Positions 6,618-15,012 are shown, counted from the first letter of the stretch. The stretch is 17,586 nt of DNA from Candidatus Brocadiia bacterium (GCA_013360825.1 JABWAY010000043.1:1-17586); one strand, 5' to 3'. Notes: generated by a model not told the origin, from the letters alone. Translations and numbers: made by a program.

Positions 6618-7864
6618 GCCTCGTATCCTGCACTCACGCGCTGATCCTGCTGTCGATCGTCCTGCTTTCGGACTACTTCGTCGTCATTCCCAGGCTGCGC
6701 GTCACGACCTTAGCGCTGCTGATCGGCCTCTCCACCGCTCTGCTCCTTTACCGCAGGCGCCGCCCCGGTCCCCGCAAGCCGTCGGCTCCGGGGCAGTCCA
6801 GCACCCGCACACTGCTGATCGGAGTCGCCGTCCTCGCCGGCTACACGTTCTGCATCGATGTCCTGCGTGCAGAGTCCCTGTTCGGGCCTGTCGTGGCCCT
6901 GGTCTCAACGATCGCTGTCGTGTCCATGCTTCCCCTCTTCGAGCGGGACTCCGGACTGAACACCCTGCGATGGTTCCGAATCACGATGGCCGTCTCCCTC
7001 GCGTTCGCGCTGCTTCAGGCAGCAGGGGTCGCGATCACGCTGCCCGCGCTCCTGCCCCTGGTCGGTCCGATCACCGCAGACCCTCCAATCAACTCTCTCT
7101 CAGCACACAGTCGAGCCAGCGGAGCGACCACGAACACGGTGAAGTTCGGGCTGGAGGTGTCCGCGCTGCTCGCGATTTCGTTTTTTGCATATGTGGAGAA
7201 GTCCTCGCTTGCCCGCATCATCTGGATCACGGCCTGCTTCACGACGTTGCTAGCCACTCAGCTCAGAGCGGCGATTTTCGCCACCCCGATCTGCCTTGGC
7301 CTTGCCCAGCTGTGGCTGGCTCCGGCCGCGCGGAGGGGATGGGGTCGGACCATTCCGCTCTTCCTCGCGGGACTTCTGCTCGGCGGCCTCTGGCTGGGGT
7401 CCTCCACCTCCAGATTCAGCTACCTGCTGAAGGAGGTGGATGCGGGGGACACCCATCGTTTCACCGTCAATCTGAATCTCGCGGAGGCCGTGCTCGAGAC
7501 CTCCCCGTGGATCGGGATTCCCCCGAAGGACGCCTGGGAGCTCTACCTCCAATACGGGGATCAGAAGATCTACCGATTCGACCCGAACGCAGAGACGCCG
7601 ACGCACCACAACCAGGTCGGGTACTACCTCCGGAACTACGGCCTCATCGGCGTTGCGCTCCTTCTGCTGGTCTACATCCTCGCCTTCCGAAAAGCGCTTG
7701 CGGCGGCCGCCCCCTGGACCCGCTGCACAATCGTCGCGATTCTCCTGATCGACCTGATCTCCTCCTTCGCTCACAACAACAAGCTTCTGGCGAGTCCCCT
7801 GCTCTGGATCCTCCTGGCGTGCGCGCGGGAGGTGCCGGCCGGTCAGTCTCGGGTGCTCCCATGA
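6614..7864 (+). CDS. O-antigen ligase/Wzy polymerase-like membrane protein
   Basis: The 416-residue product has about ten transmembrane segments and one large periplasmic loop (about residues 255-335), the layout of the Wzy/WaaL superfamily. Toward the end of the loop the sequence THHNQVGYYLRNYGLIGVALLLLVY matches in pattern the H-(N)-x...-G-x-x-G signature just before the penultimate helix of O-antigen ligases and polymerases. The conserved Arg expected around the loop may be R in DTHRFTVN or in TSRFSYLL. Between a flippase and more glycosyltransferases, polymerisation of the flipped repeat units is the more likely task, but ligase activity cannot be excluded. ATG 6614 overlaps the previous stop (ATGA) and has GGAGG 5 nt upstream. 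The frame is open further 5' only by overlap with the flippase gene. Confidence 0.85.
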   Translation: MSLVSCTHALILLSIVLLSDYFVVIPRLRVTTLALLIGLSTALLLYRRRRPGPRKPSAPGQSSTRTLLIGVAVLAGYTFCIDVLRAESLFGPVVALVSTIAVVSMLPLFERDSGLNTLRWFRITMAVSLAFALLQAAGVAITLPALLPLVGPITADPPINSLSAHSRASGATTNTVKFGLEVSALLAISFFAYVEKSSLARIIWITACFTTLLATQLRAAIFATPICLGLAQLWLAPAARRGWGRTIPLFLAGLLLGGLWLGSSTSRFSYLLKEVDAGDTHRFTVNLNLAEAVLETSPWIGIPPKDAWELYLQYGDQKIYRFDPNAETPTHHNQVGYYLRNYGLIGVALLLLVYILAFRKALAAAAPWTRCTIVAILLIDLISSFAHNNKLLASPLLWILLACAREVPAGQSRVLP

Positions 7865-8913
7865 GTCCCGCGCACCACGCCGGCCGCATCCTAATCGCCG
7901 GCAACTGGCACTGGGAGATCTATGAAGAGGCTCTGGCGAGGGGCTTCGCCGCGGCCGGATTGGAGGTGGTTCGATTCAGCACCGATCCGGCCGAACCACC
8001 CGGCCGGATGATGTCGCAGGTCGGCCGGCTGAGACTGGCGTCCTGCCTGAAGGAGGTGAATCGGCGCTTCCTCGACGCGATGCTGACCACCCGGCCCGAT
8101 CTGGCGCTCCTGATCCGGTGTGACGGGATCATGCCCGAGACGCTCATTTCCCTCCGCTCTCGACTTCCCCAAACGACGCTGGCCGTCTACCACAACGACA
8201 ATCCCTTTCTCGGCGGCATCCGCCGCTTCTCCACGCGGCATTTCCTCGGCGGACTTCGACATGTGCACCATGTGTTCGTCTACCGTCCCGGGGACGTGGA
8301 CGCCGCCAGGCGTCACGGTGCGCGAAGCGTGAGCGTGCTGCTCCCATCGTACTTGCGCGATGTCCATCGACCGACCCCGGGTGGCGAAGCGCGGGATGTC
8401 CTCTTCCTGGGACACTTCGAGAACGACGGCCGGGGGGATCTCATTGACCTGCTGCACGGTCAGGGCGTCGACGTCCGAGTCTCCGGGCCCGGCTGGGAGC
8501 GGTGGGCGGCGCGACGCCCCTGGCATGGGACGGAAGGACTGGCGCCGCGGTACGGAAAGGACTACGCGGCTGCCATCAGCGCCGCTAGGATCTCCCTCGT
8601 TTTCCTCTCCCATCGCAATCGGGATGTTTACACCCGCCGCTGTTTCGAGATTCCCGCCTGCGCTTCCCTGATGCTGGCGCCGCACTCCCCCGAACTGTCC
8701 CGGCTCTTCGAGGACAGGATCGAGGCGGTCTACTGGCGCAATCCCGACGAGCTTGTGACCTGCGCGGTCAGCCTGCTTCGGGACGAACCCTGGCGACGAT
8801 CCGTCGCGGAGGCGGGTCACCGCCGCGTGCTCGCTGGACGGCATGACGAGTACGGAAGAGCCGCGCAGGTGCTGTCGACGTTCGAGGCTGTTCGCCAGGA
8901 GGCGGTCAGGTGA
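7861..8913 (+). CDS. CgeB-like glycosyltransferase (GT-B fold)
   Basis: The 350-residue product resembles the CgeB family, first named from Bacillus spore maturation but widespread in polysaccharide and glycan loci. The N-terminal domain begins GRILIAGNWHWEIYEEAL. YHNDNPF and HHVFVYRPGDVDAARRHGA are typical of the central region, and DVLFLGHFENDGR starts the C-terminal donor domain. In that domain, NRDVYTRRCFEIPACASLML followed by SPELSRLFEDRIEAVYW is the family signature (R-x-FE-I/A-x-A-C/G). No signal peptide or membrane helix is seen. ATG 7861 overlaps the preceding stop (ATGA), with no good Shine-Dalgarno, so translation probably depends on coupling. Its own stop overlaps the start of a small ORF (GTGA). 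Transfer of a hexose or related sugar to the repeat unit is inferred; donor and linkage are unknown. Confidence 0.85.
   Translation: MSPAHHAGRILIAGNWHWEIYEEALARGFAAAGLEVVRFSTDPAEPPGRMMSQVGRLRLASCLKEVNRRFLDAMLTTRPDLALLIRCDGIMPETLISLRSRLPQTTLAVYHNDNPFLGGIRRFSTRHFLGGLRHVHHVFVYRPGDVDAARRHGARSVSVLLPSYLRDVHRPTPGGEARDVLFLGHFENDGRGDLIDLLHGQGVDVRVSGPGWERWAARRPWHGTEGLAPRYGKDYAAAISAARISLVFLSHRNRDVYTRRCFEIPACASLMLAPHSPELSRLFEDRIEAVYWRNPDELVTCAVSLLRDEPWRRSVAEAGHRRVLAGRHDEYGRAAQVLSTFEAVRQEAVR
8897..8902 (+). promoter_or_regulatory. Consensus ribosome binding site for the small ORF at 8910
   Basis: AGGAGG, the full Shine-Dalgarno consensus, lies 7 nt before GTG 8910, inside the end of the CgeB-like gene. 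It is the best ribosome binding site in the operon and points to initiation at 8910, not only at ATG 9038. Confidence 0.6.
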
Positions 8914-9041
8914 CCTGGCCATCCATCCTTGTCCACCTGATCGGCTCGCCCCCCGTGACGCGCCTGCTCCGCGGCTGCGCAGAGGCGGAAACAGGCCGGA
9001 CCGGGGCCGCGGGACCGAATCCCATCGGTGGACGCCGATGA
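8910..9041 (+). CDS. Small ORF (43 aa) coupled to both neighbours, unknown function
   Basis: GTG 8910 overlaps the stop of the CgeB-like gene (GTGA), and the TGA at 9039-9041 overlaps the ATG of the next gene (ATGA), so this ORF fits exactly between its neighbours. A perfect AGGAGG precedes it by 7 nt. About 77% of its codons end in G or C, rising to about 90% in the first 23, as in the real genes here. The peptide starts hydrophobic to amphipathic (VTWPSILVHLIGSPPVTRLL) and ends basic and Gly-rich (GGRRR). I do not recognise it. It may be a small membrane-associated partner, or a leader peptide that only carries ribosomes to the next start. A sequencing frameshift that separated a longer N-terminus from the next gene would also leave this picture. 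Confidence 0.5.
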   Translation: MTWPSILVHLIGSPPVTRLLRGCAEAETGRTGAAGPNPIGGRR

Positions 9042-10414
9042 GCCTCCCGGAATCCGTGCAGGTCCTGCCCACGAACCTGTCTGTGCTGCTCAACGGGCTT
9101 TTTGCCCTTCTGCACTCGGGCCGCATCGACTATGCCGTCATGCGAAACTATGACGGCCTCCCCGACAGCGTCGGGAGCAGCGACCTGGATATCCTCGTCG
9201 AACCTTCCCAGTCCGATGACGCGATTCGGCTGATCCGCCAGGCGATCCGTGAGGCAGGGGGGGTCCCCATCGGGATCAGCCGTACCGCTGCGCTCGTCAA
9301 GATCTGTGCCTTCGGAAGGGTGAGCCCGGGCGGCGGCCGCTGGTGGGGACTGCGCATCGATGTGAATCTTCAGTTGACCTACTGTGGCGTCGGCCTCGAT
9401 GTGCGCGACATTCTCACTCGATTCGCGAGGACCTGCCGCGAGATCCGGGTGCTTCATCCGGGTGCCGCGGCACTTCTCGCATTGGTCAAGGAACTGGTCC
9501 ATAACCGGCGGATCGAGCTGGAGGACCTGGAGGCGTGCCGCCGGCACGCGCGGAACAGCTGGAGCGAGTTCTCCTGCATCACGGCACCGCTGGGAAGATC
9601 TGCCGCGCGGGCCATGGCTCGGCTTGTCCTCGAGGATGACTCGGCTCCGGTTTCAGATCCGGAGGCACGTCGCATTCGCAGCCTGATCTCCAGGTCCGCG
9701 CTGCTCCGGTGCCCTCATCGGGTGGTGGCCGCACAGATCCGGGGAACGCTCTCGAAGGTCCGGCGCATCCTGACGCCGTCCGGGAAATTGGTCGCGGTGC
9801 TGGGCGTGGACGGCTCGGGAAAGTCATCGCTGCTGGAGGCGCTCCGTCAACCGCTCGAGGACGCCACCCATCGCCGTCTGGAGATCCGGCATCTGCGGCC
9901 GGGCCTGCTCCCCCCTCTCGGGAGGCTGCGGGGCCGCTCCGAGTCGGCCGGCACAACCCCGCCGCACGCTTTGCCCCCGAGCGGGACGCTTCTCTCGCTC
10001 GTTCGTCTGGCCTGGCTCCTCGCGGATTACATTCTGGGCTACTGGATTCGGGTTCGCCCGTCGCTTGCGCGCCAGCCGAACGTGGTGCTGTTCGACCGGT
10101 ACGCCTGCGACCTGCGGATCGATCCCGGCCGATTCCGGATTCGCCTTCCCGCGTTCGTTCTGCGCATGGCCGTCAGGGTGGTCCCGCGTCCGGATCTGGT
10201 GGTCTGCCTGGTCGCCTCGCCGGACGTCGTGCTGGCACGGAAAACGGAACTCGGTGCGGAGGAAATCCTGCGGCAGACGGCGGCGCTTCGAAGCCTCGTC
10301 GCGGACACGCGTGAGGCGGTGATCGTCGACGCGGATCCCCCACTCGGGGAGGTTCGGGACTCGGTCCTGACGGTGCTTCAGAACCTCTGCCGCAGACGCT
10401 CTGAGGGAAGCTGA
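9038..10414 (+). CDS. Nucleotidyltransferase-like domain fused to a thymidylate kinase-like P-loop kinase
   Basis: The 458-residue product appears to have two parts. The N-terminal half (about 10-230) contains YAVMRNYDGLP followed by GSSDLDILV (G46, S47, D49, D51), the GS-x-D-x-D metal-binding signature of the nucleotidyltransferase superfamily. The C-terminal half (about 245-455) is a P-loop kinase: Walker A GVDGSGKSS (256-264, K262), then a DRY motif (D353-Y355) as in thymidylate kinases, and a strand DLVVCLVASPDVVLARK preceding a lid-like helix. A true dTMP kinase is about 210 residues and stands alone, so a housekeeping role is unlikely. Phosphorylation of a sugar, glycan or lipid intermediate, perhaps with the adjacent phosphotransferase-like protein, is inferred. 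ATG 9038 overlaps the stop of the small ORF. The frame is open to 8843, but the extra part is Arg/Pro-rich and overlaps the CgeB-like gene. Confidence 0.8.
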   Translation: MSLPESVQVLPTNLSVLLNGLFALLHSGRIDYAVMRNYDGLPDSVGSSDLDILVEPSQSDDAIRLIRQAIREAGGVPIGISRTAALVKICAFGRVSPGGGRWWGLRIDVNLQLTYCGVGLDVRDILTRFARTCREIRVLHPGAAALLALVKELVHNRRIELEDLEACRRHARNSWSEFSCITAPLGRSAARAMARLVLEDDSAPVSDPEARRIRSLISRSALLRCPHRVVAAQIRGTLSKVRRILTPSGKLVAVLGVDGSGKSSLLEALRQPLEDATHRRLEIRHLRPGLLPPLGRLRGRSESAGTTPPHALPPSGTLLSLVRLAWLLADYILGYWIRVRPSLARQPNVVLFDRYACDLRIDPGRFRIRLPAFVLRMAVRVVPRPDLVVCLVASPDVVLARKTELGAEEILRQTAALRSLVADTREAVIVDADPPLGEVRDSVLTVLQNLCRRRSEGS

Positions 10415-10415
10415 G

Positions 10416-11762
10416 GTGGCTCCCCGGGATCTCGACCATGAGTTCAGCTGGCGCTGGCTCCTGCCGGACGCAAGCCGCGTTCACGTCGCCGGATTCACTC
10501 CGGACGAGCAGGCCTGGTGGGCCCGGGAGCTGTCGCCGGCCGCGGTCGTTGCGGACCCTGCGGGGGCGGAATTGCTCCTGATCCGGTCCGACGGTCTCTC
10601 GTTCGAGGAAGGGCGACTCGCCGGTGCAGCGCACGCCCATACGGTGATGGCGACCTGCACACGGAGCACGGCTCCTGCCTGGAGGCGCGCTCTCCTGAGG
10701 CGGTTCGCCACGATTTCGGAGTACGCAGTCCTCCCGCCGGGCAATCCGCGTCTGCTCCTGCATCTCGACGGCGGCCACCAGGTCTCTCGGGGGATGCAGC
10801 TTCATCGCCCCGGCCGCCTTTTCCGCCGATGGGCCTTTGGCGGAGCCTGCTGGCTGGCCCGGTGTGGGTTCCGATGGCCGCTGAGAGCCCGGACGCTCCT
10901 GATCGCGAAGGCCGATCCCGACAAGGGGCCGCGAGACCTGGCGGGTGCGCCCTCGGTCGCCGCCGGCGGTCACTCCATGCCCTGCGCAGTCTACCTGGGA
11001 AGCCCGGGGCCCGATCGCAAGACGACCGTGTTGCCGCCGGCGGTCGGGGAGCCTTCGTGGATCCTGAAGAGCGCGCAGTCCCCCGGCGCGCGCGCGTCGC
11101 TCCGAGCCGAGAATCGCGTCCTGGGTTTCCTCGGCGGTACCGTTCTGAAGGATCAGGTCCCCCGCGTTCTGAAATTCACGGACGACGACCGCTCCACGAA
11201 CCTCTTTCTTGAGCATCGGCCCCTTCGCGCTGGGCGTCCCCGGTCAGACGATCCGGGGCTGGTCGCGTTCCTCCGGGACATGTCGGGGATCCACGCAACG
11301 GCGACCCCCTGGCGGGACGCGGCGGAGCTTCCGGGAGTGAAGCCGGAGCAAGAGTCCGAGGGCTCCGATCCATTCGCGGGCATCCGGGACAGGGTCCGGA
11401 TCCGCCTCAACGCCGGGATCCCCGTCCGGCGACACCTCGCGCACGGCGATTTCACTTTCTGGAACTGCGCGCAGACTTCGCGTGGGTTCTTCGTCTTCGA
11501 CTGGGAGACCGGCGCGGCCGACGAGCTCGCAGGCGCCGATGCATTCCAGTACGAGATCGGCCCGGCGCTGGCCGGCGCCGAACGCGCGTCCGCGCCGGCC
11601 CTGCTGCGCCGCGCCCTCGGCCTCGCCGGCCGGGTGATCGCCGCCAGTGAGGATGCCGGGGACTCCGTCCGCCTGCATTTCGCCCTCTGGGCCCTCCCAC
11701 GACTTCGACGCCACCCGCTGTACGGGGAACTCCTTTCGGCGCTGGAGGCCGACTGGAAATGA
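10416..11762 (+). CDS. Aminoglycoside phosphotransferase-like kinase of the polysaccharide locus
   Basis: The C-terminal half of this 448-residue product has the protein-kinase-like fold signature of the APH/choline kinase superfamily: LAHGDFTFWN (H343, D345, N350; catalytic loop) and FVFDWETG (D362, metal-binding, in place of DFG). A plausible nucleotide-lobe strand is PSWILKSAQSPGARASLRAEN, with a Lys and a downstream Glu. The N-terminal 190 or so residues are not recognised. Superfamily members phosphorylate small alcohols, amino sugars and choline. In a polysaccharide operon, a glycan, sugar or lipid-linked hydroxyl is a more likely target than an antibiotic. The GTG start lies one base after the previous stop, with GAGGG 8 nt upstream, and the stop overlaps the next ATG. 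Its position beside the thymidylate-kinase-like gene suggests the two act in the same step. Confidence 0.8.
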   Translation: MAPRDLDHEFSWRWLLPDASRVHVAGFTPDEQAWWARELSPAAVVADPAGAELLLIRSDGLSFEEGRLAGAAHAHTVMATCTRSTAPAWRRALLRRFATISEYAVLPPGNPRLLLHLDGGHQVSRGMQLHRPGRLFRRWAFGGACWLARCGFRWPLRARTLLIAKADPDKGPRDLAGAPSVAAGGHSMPCAVYLGSPGPDRKTTVLPPAVGEPSWILKSAQSPGARASLRAENRVLGFLGGTVLKDQVPRVLKFTDDDRSTNLFLEHRPLRAGRPRSDDPGLVAFLRDMSGIHATATPWRDAAELPGVKPEQESEGSDPFAGIRDRVRIRLNAGIPVRRHLAHGDFTFWNCAQTSRGFFVFDWETGAADELAGADAFQYEIGPALAGAERASAPALLRRALGLAGRVIAASEDAGDSVRLHFALWALPRLRRHPLYGELLSALEADWK

Positions 11763-13039
11763 CCCGCCTCAAAGTTCTGGTCTCGGCCTATGCGTGCAGC
11801 CCGGAGAGGGGGTCAGAGCCCGCCGTCGGATGGGGGTTCGTTTCCGCTCTCCGTAAATTCCATGACCTCTGGGTGATTGTCGAGGAGGAGAAGTTCAGGA
11901 GTGACATCGAGCGGCACCTGAGCGGGAACCCGGAGGCCGGCATCGGCGTGAAGTTCTTCTTCCTCCGTAAGACGCGCAACCGGACGTTGCGCCGGATCTG
12001 GCCTCCTTCGTATTACTGGTACCTTCGCGCCTGGCACAGGGAGGCATTCGCACTCGCGGCGCGGCTGCACGCTGAAGTCGGGTTCGACCTCGCGCACCAG
12101 CTGACGATGGTGGGGTTCCGGGAGCCAGGGGACCTCTGGAAGCTCGGGATTCCGTTCGTCTGGGGACCTGTGGGAGGAATGGGTGGGTTTCCGTGGCGAT
12201 TCCTCGGCGTCGAGGGACTCCGGTCGGCGGCCTACTACACCGCCTACAACCTGATCAACGCGGTGCACACCCGTTTCCTGCGGCGGCCCCGGAAAGCAGC
12301 CCTTGCCGCCGGAACGGGACTGATCGCGGCGACGCCTGAGAACCAGGCGGGGGCCATGCAGCACTGGGGATGCGCGAGTACGCTCCTCCCGGAAGTCGGA
12401 CTGCCGGCAGGTTCCGCCCCTTCACGACGGGCGAGGCACCCCGGTGAACCGCTCCGGATCGTCTGGTGCGGACGTCATGTTGACCTGAAGGCGCTCAGTC
12501 TGGGGCTGCGGGCGCTGGCCGGAGTTCCCGGGAACATCCCGTGGCATCTCGACATCCTCGGCACAGGTCCTCGCACCCGGCCCTGGACGAAACTGGCATC
12601 GTCCCTCGGCATTTCGGACCGTTGCCGCTTCCTGGGATGGCTCCCCCGCGACCGCGTCCTCGGCACGATGGCGGAAGCGCATCTGATGCTGATCACCAGC
12701 CTGCGCGATCTCACATCCACGGTCACGGTGGAGGCCCTGGCAGCGGGACTCCCCGTCGTCTGCCCGGATCACTGCGGATTCAGCGCGGCAGTCACGGATG
12801 CGTGCGGGATACGGGTTCCGATCCGTACCCCTCGTCAGTTCGTCGCCGCACTCCGCGACGCGCTGACTTCGCTCGCCCTCGACGAACCCCGCCGTGCAGC
12901 CCTCGCTCGCGGAGCGCTGGAGCAGGCCGCGGCTTTCTCCTGGGATGCAAAGGCTGCCGGCATTGACGCGATCTATCGACGGAGGATCCGTGTTGCGGTG
13001 GCGCCGGCCGGGCAGGGAGAACCGGGGGCCTGCCCGTGA
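11759..13039 (+). CDS. GT4-family (GT-B) glycosyltransferase
   Basis: The 426-residue product opens with LKVLVSAYACSPERGSEPAVGWGF, a pattern well known in GT4 enzymes of capsule and exopolysaccharide loci (SAYACxPxxGSExGxGW). FVWGPVGGMGGFP is the second conserved block of the acceptor domain. The donor domain starts at LRIVWCGRHVDLKAL and continues with WHLDILGTGP. The donor site DLTSTVTVEALAAGLPVVCP carries D317-x7-E325 in place of E-x7-E. No membrane segment or signal peptide is seen. ATG 11759 overlaps the preceding stop (ATGA) with GGAGG 10 nt upstream, and its own stop overlaps the next GTG (GTGA). It should add one sugar of the repeat unit. Which sugar cannot be read from the sequence. 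Confidence 0.9.
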   Translation: MTRLKVLVSAYACSPERGSEPAVGWGFVSALRKFHDLWVIVEEEKFRSDIERHLSGNPEAGIGVKFFFLRKTRNRTLRRIWPPSYYWYLRAWHREAFALAARLHAEVGFDLAHQLTMVGFREPGDLWKLGIPFVWGPVGGMGGFPWRFLGVEGLRSAAYYTAYNLINAVHTRFLRRPRKAALAAGTGLIAATPENQAGAMQHWGCASTLLPEVGLPAGSAPSRRARHPGEPLRIVWCGRHVDLKALSLGLRALAGVPGNIPWHLDILGTGPRTRPWTKLASSLGISDRCRFLGWLPRDRVLGTMAEAHLMLITSLRDLTSTVTVEALAAGLPVVCPDHCGFSAAVTDACGIRVPIRTPRQFVAALRDALTSLALDEPRRAALARGALEQAAAFSWDAKAAGIDAIYRRRIRVAVAPAGQGEPGACP

Positions 13040-15012
13040 GAGTCCTCCTGGTCCACAACCACTACGGCGCCGCCGCCCCCTCGGGCGAGAACAACGCCGT
13101 CCTCGCCGAACGAGACCTCCTCACCTCCCGCGGGCACGAGGTCGAGACCTTCTTTCGCTTCTCGGATGACATCCGCACCCGGGGAATTCTCGGAACGCTC
13201 CGCGGCGCATTCTCCACCCCGTGGAATCCCCGCGCGGCTGCCGCCCTTCTCCGACAGGTGGATGCCTGCAGTCCCGACATCGTGCATGTGCACAACACGT
13301 TTCCGCTGATCTCCCCCTCCATCTTCCCTGCACTTGTCCGCCGGGTTCCGACTGTCCTCACCCTCCACAACTACAGGCTGTTCTGTCCCGCCGCCATCCC
13401 GATGCGAAACGGACACCCGTGTACGGACTGCCTCGACAGGAGATCGGTGTGGCCAGCCCTGCGGCACGGGTGCTACCGGGGAAGCCGTCTGGCGACGCTG
13501 CCGCTCGCTCTGGGAGTCGCCCTCCATCGGGGGCTGGGGACCTGGACACGGCAGGTGGACGGCTTCGTAGCCCTGTCGCAATTCCAGGCCGACGTCATGA
13601 TCCGCACGGGCCTGCCCCCGGGGAAAGTCCACGTGAAGCCCAACTACTTCCCGGGCAACCCGGTCACGGTGCCCTGGGCCGGGCGGACCGACACCGTCGT
13701 TTTCGCGGGTCGGTTGACATCAGAAAAGGGCGTCCGGACGCTCGTATGTGCGTGGCGCCAGTGGGGACCGGGGGCGCCGGAACTGCGGATTCTCGGCGAT
13801 GGCCCCCTCCGTTCGGAACTGCAGAAACTGGCCGAAGGCTCCCGCATCCGATTCCTGGGTCAGGTCGCTGCCGGCGAAGCCCGTCAGGAGATCTCCCGCG
13901 CCCGATTGCTTGTCCTGCCGTCGGAGTGCTTCGAGGGCTTCCCGATGGTTGTGGCGGAAGCGCTCGCCATGGGGACCCCGGTGGCCGCCTCCGGGATCGG
14001 TCCGCTCCCCTTCATCGTCCGGCATGGCGAGAGCGGAATCAGTTTCCCGGCAGGAGATCCGGGAGCGCTCCAGCGGGCGGTGCGTGCGGCCTGGGAGCAT
14101 CCCGGGGAGCTCGAGCGGCTTGGAACCGGGGCGAGACGGGCCTTCGAGCAGTCGTACACCGAGGATGCGAATGCGCGAATGCTCCTCGACATCTACGGTC
14201 GGGTCATCGAGGACCGGCGCCGCTCAAGGAGGGCGCCTCCGCCGTCCCGCGAACGGATCCTCGACTTCCATGTCGAGACTCGCGGGACACTCGCATGTGT
14301 CGGCGAGATGGCCGACTGGGTTGCCTCAGGGCGCGGGCTCCGGTGGCTTGCCTGTCTCAACCCTCACTCCTGCGCAGTTTCGTTCCGGGATCCCGAATTC
14401 GGCCGCGCGCTCCGGGGCGCCGACTGGGTCGTCCCGGATGGCGTCGGAATCCTCCTCGCCTCGCGCATCCTCGGAGGGTCCATCCGCGAGCGCGTGACGG
14501 GATCGGATATCTTCCTCCACCTGAGCCGCAGACTGAACCGCGTGGGGGGGAAGAGCGTCTTCTTCCTGGGTGCCACCGAGTCGACGCTGGAGGAGATCCG
14601 GCGACGGATGGCGCGGGAATTCCCGAACCTCCGGGTCGCCGGAACCTACTCGCCGGGATTCACACCCGAGTTCACCGACGCGGAAGTCAGGGCCATGGTC
14701 CACGCCGTCAATGCTGCCCGACCCGACGTCCTCTGGGTCGGGATGACCGCCCCGAAACAGGAAAAGTGGATCTTCCGCCACGGCAGCAGGCTGAATGTCA
14801 AGGTCGCCTGCGCGATCGGCGCCGTCTTCGATTTCTACACCGAAAAAGTTCCCCGATCACACCCTGCCTTCCAGAGATTCGGTCTCGAGTGGCTGCCACG
14901 CCTGCTGCGACAGCCAGGACGGCTCTGGAGGCGGACCTTTGTCTCTGCTCCGGCTTTCCTTTGGCGCGTCGTACGGTCGCGGGTCGCGGGGCCGACCGGG
15001 CATCGGTCGTGA
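13036..15012 (+). CDS. Two-domain glycosyltransferase: GT4 fused to GT26 (WecG/TagA/CpsF family)
   Basis: The 658-residue product joins two complete enzymes. Residues 1 to about 390 are a GT4 domain: MRVLLVHNHYGAAAPSGENN at the N-terminus, VFAGRLTSEKGV opening the donor half, and ECFEGFPMVVAEALAMGTPV with the full E300-x7-E308 pair. A short Arg/Pro-rich linker (about 385-404) leads to a GT26 domain (about 405-645): CLNPHSCAVSF, ADWVVPDGVGI with the probable catalytic D468, RVTGSDI, VGMTAPKQEKW (568-578), GAVFDF (595-600) and GLEWLPRLLRQP (616-627), part of the family's C-terminal membrane-contacting segment. WecG and TagA add the second sugar after WecA/TagO, so this protein may extend the primer made by the transferase at 2792. 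The GTG start overlaps the previous stop (GTGA). It is the last gene of the + strand series. Confidence 0.92.
   Translation: MRVLLVHNHYGAAAPSGENNAVLAERDLLTSRGHEVETFFRFSDDIRTRGILGTLRGAFSTPWNPRAAAALLRQVDACSPDIVHVHNTFPLISPSIFPALVRRVPTVLTLHNYRLFCPAAIPMRNGHPCTDCLDRRSVWPALRHGCYRGSRLATLPLALGVALHRGLGTWTRQVDGFVALSQFQADVMIRTGLPPGKVHVKPNYFPGNPVTVPWAGRTDTVVFAGRLTSEKGVRTLVCAWRQWGPGAPELRILGDGPLRSELQKLAEGSRIRFLGQVAAGEARQEISRARLLVLPSECFEGFPMVVAEALAMGTPVAASGIGPLPFIVRHGESGISFPAGDPGALQRAVRAAWEHPGELERLGTGARRAFEQSYTEDANARMLLDIYGRVIEDRRRSRRAPPPSRERILDFHVETRGTLACVGEMADWVASGRGLRWLACLNPHSCAVSFRDPEFGRALRGADWVVPDGVGILLASRILGGSIRERVTGSDIFLHLSRRLNRVGGKSVFFLGATESTLEEIRRRMAREFPNLRVAGTYSPGFTPEFTDAEVRAMVHAVNAARPDVLWVGMTAPKQEKWIFRHGSRLNVKVACAIGAVFDFYTEKVPRSHPAFQRFGLEWLPRLLRQPGRLWRRTFVSAPAFLWRVVRSRVAGPTGHRS

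Noticed and set aside
8843..9037. N-terminal extension of the nucleotidyltransferase/kinase fusion to an upstream ATG
   Set aside because: The extension overlaps the CgeB-like gene, is Arg/Pro-rich, and lies in a different frame from the better-supported small ORF.
10416..11762. Aminoglycoside resistance gene
   Set aside because: Only the general phosphotransferase core is shared; the long unknown N-terminus and the polysaccharide context argue against an antibiotic substrate.
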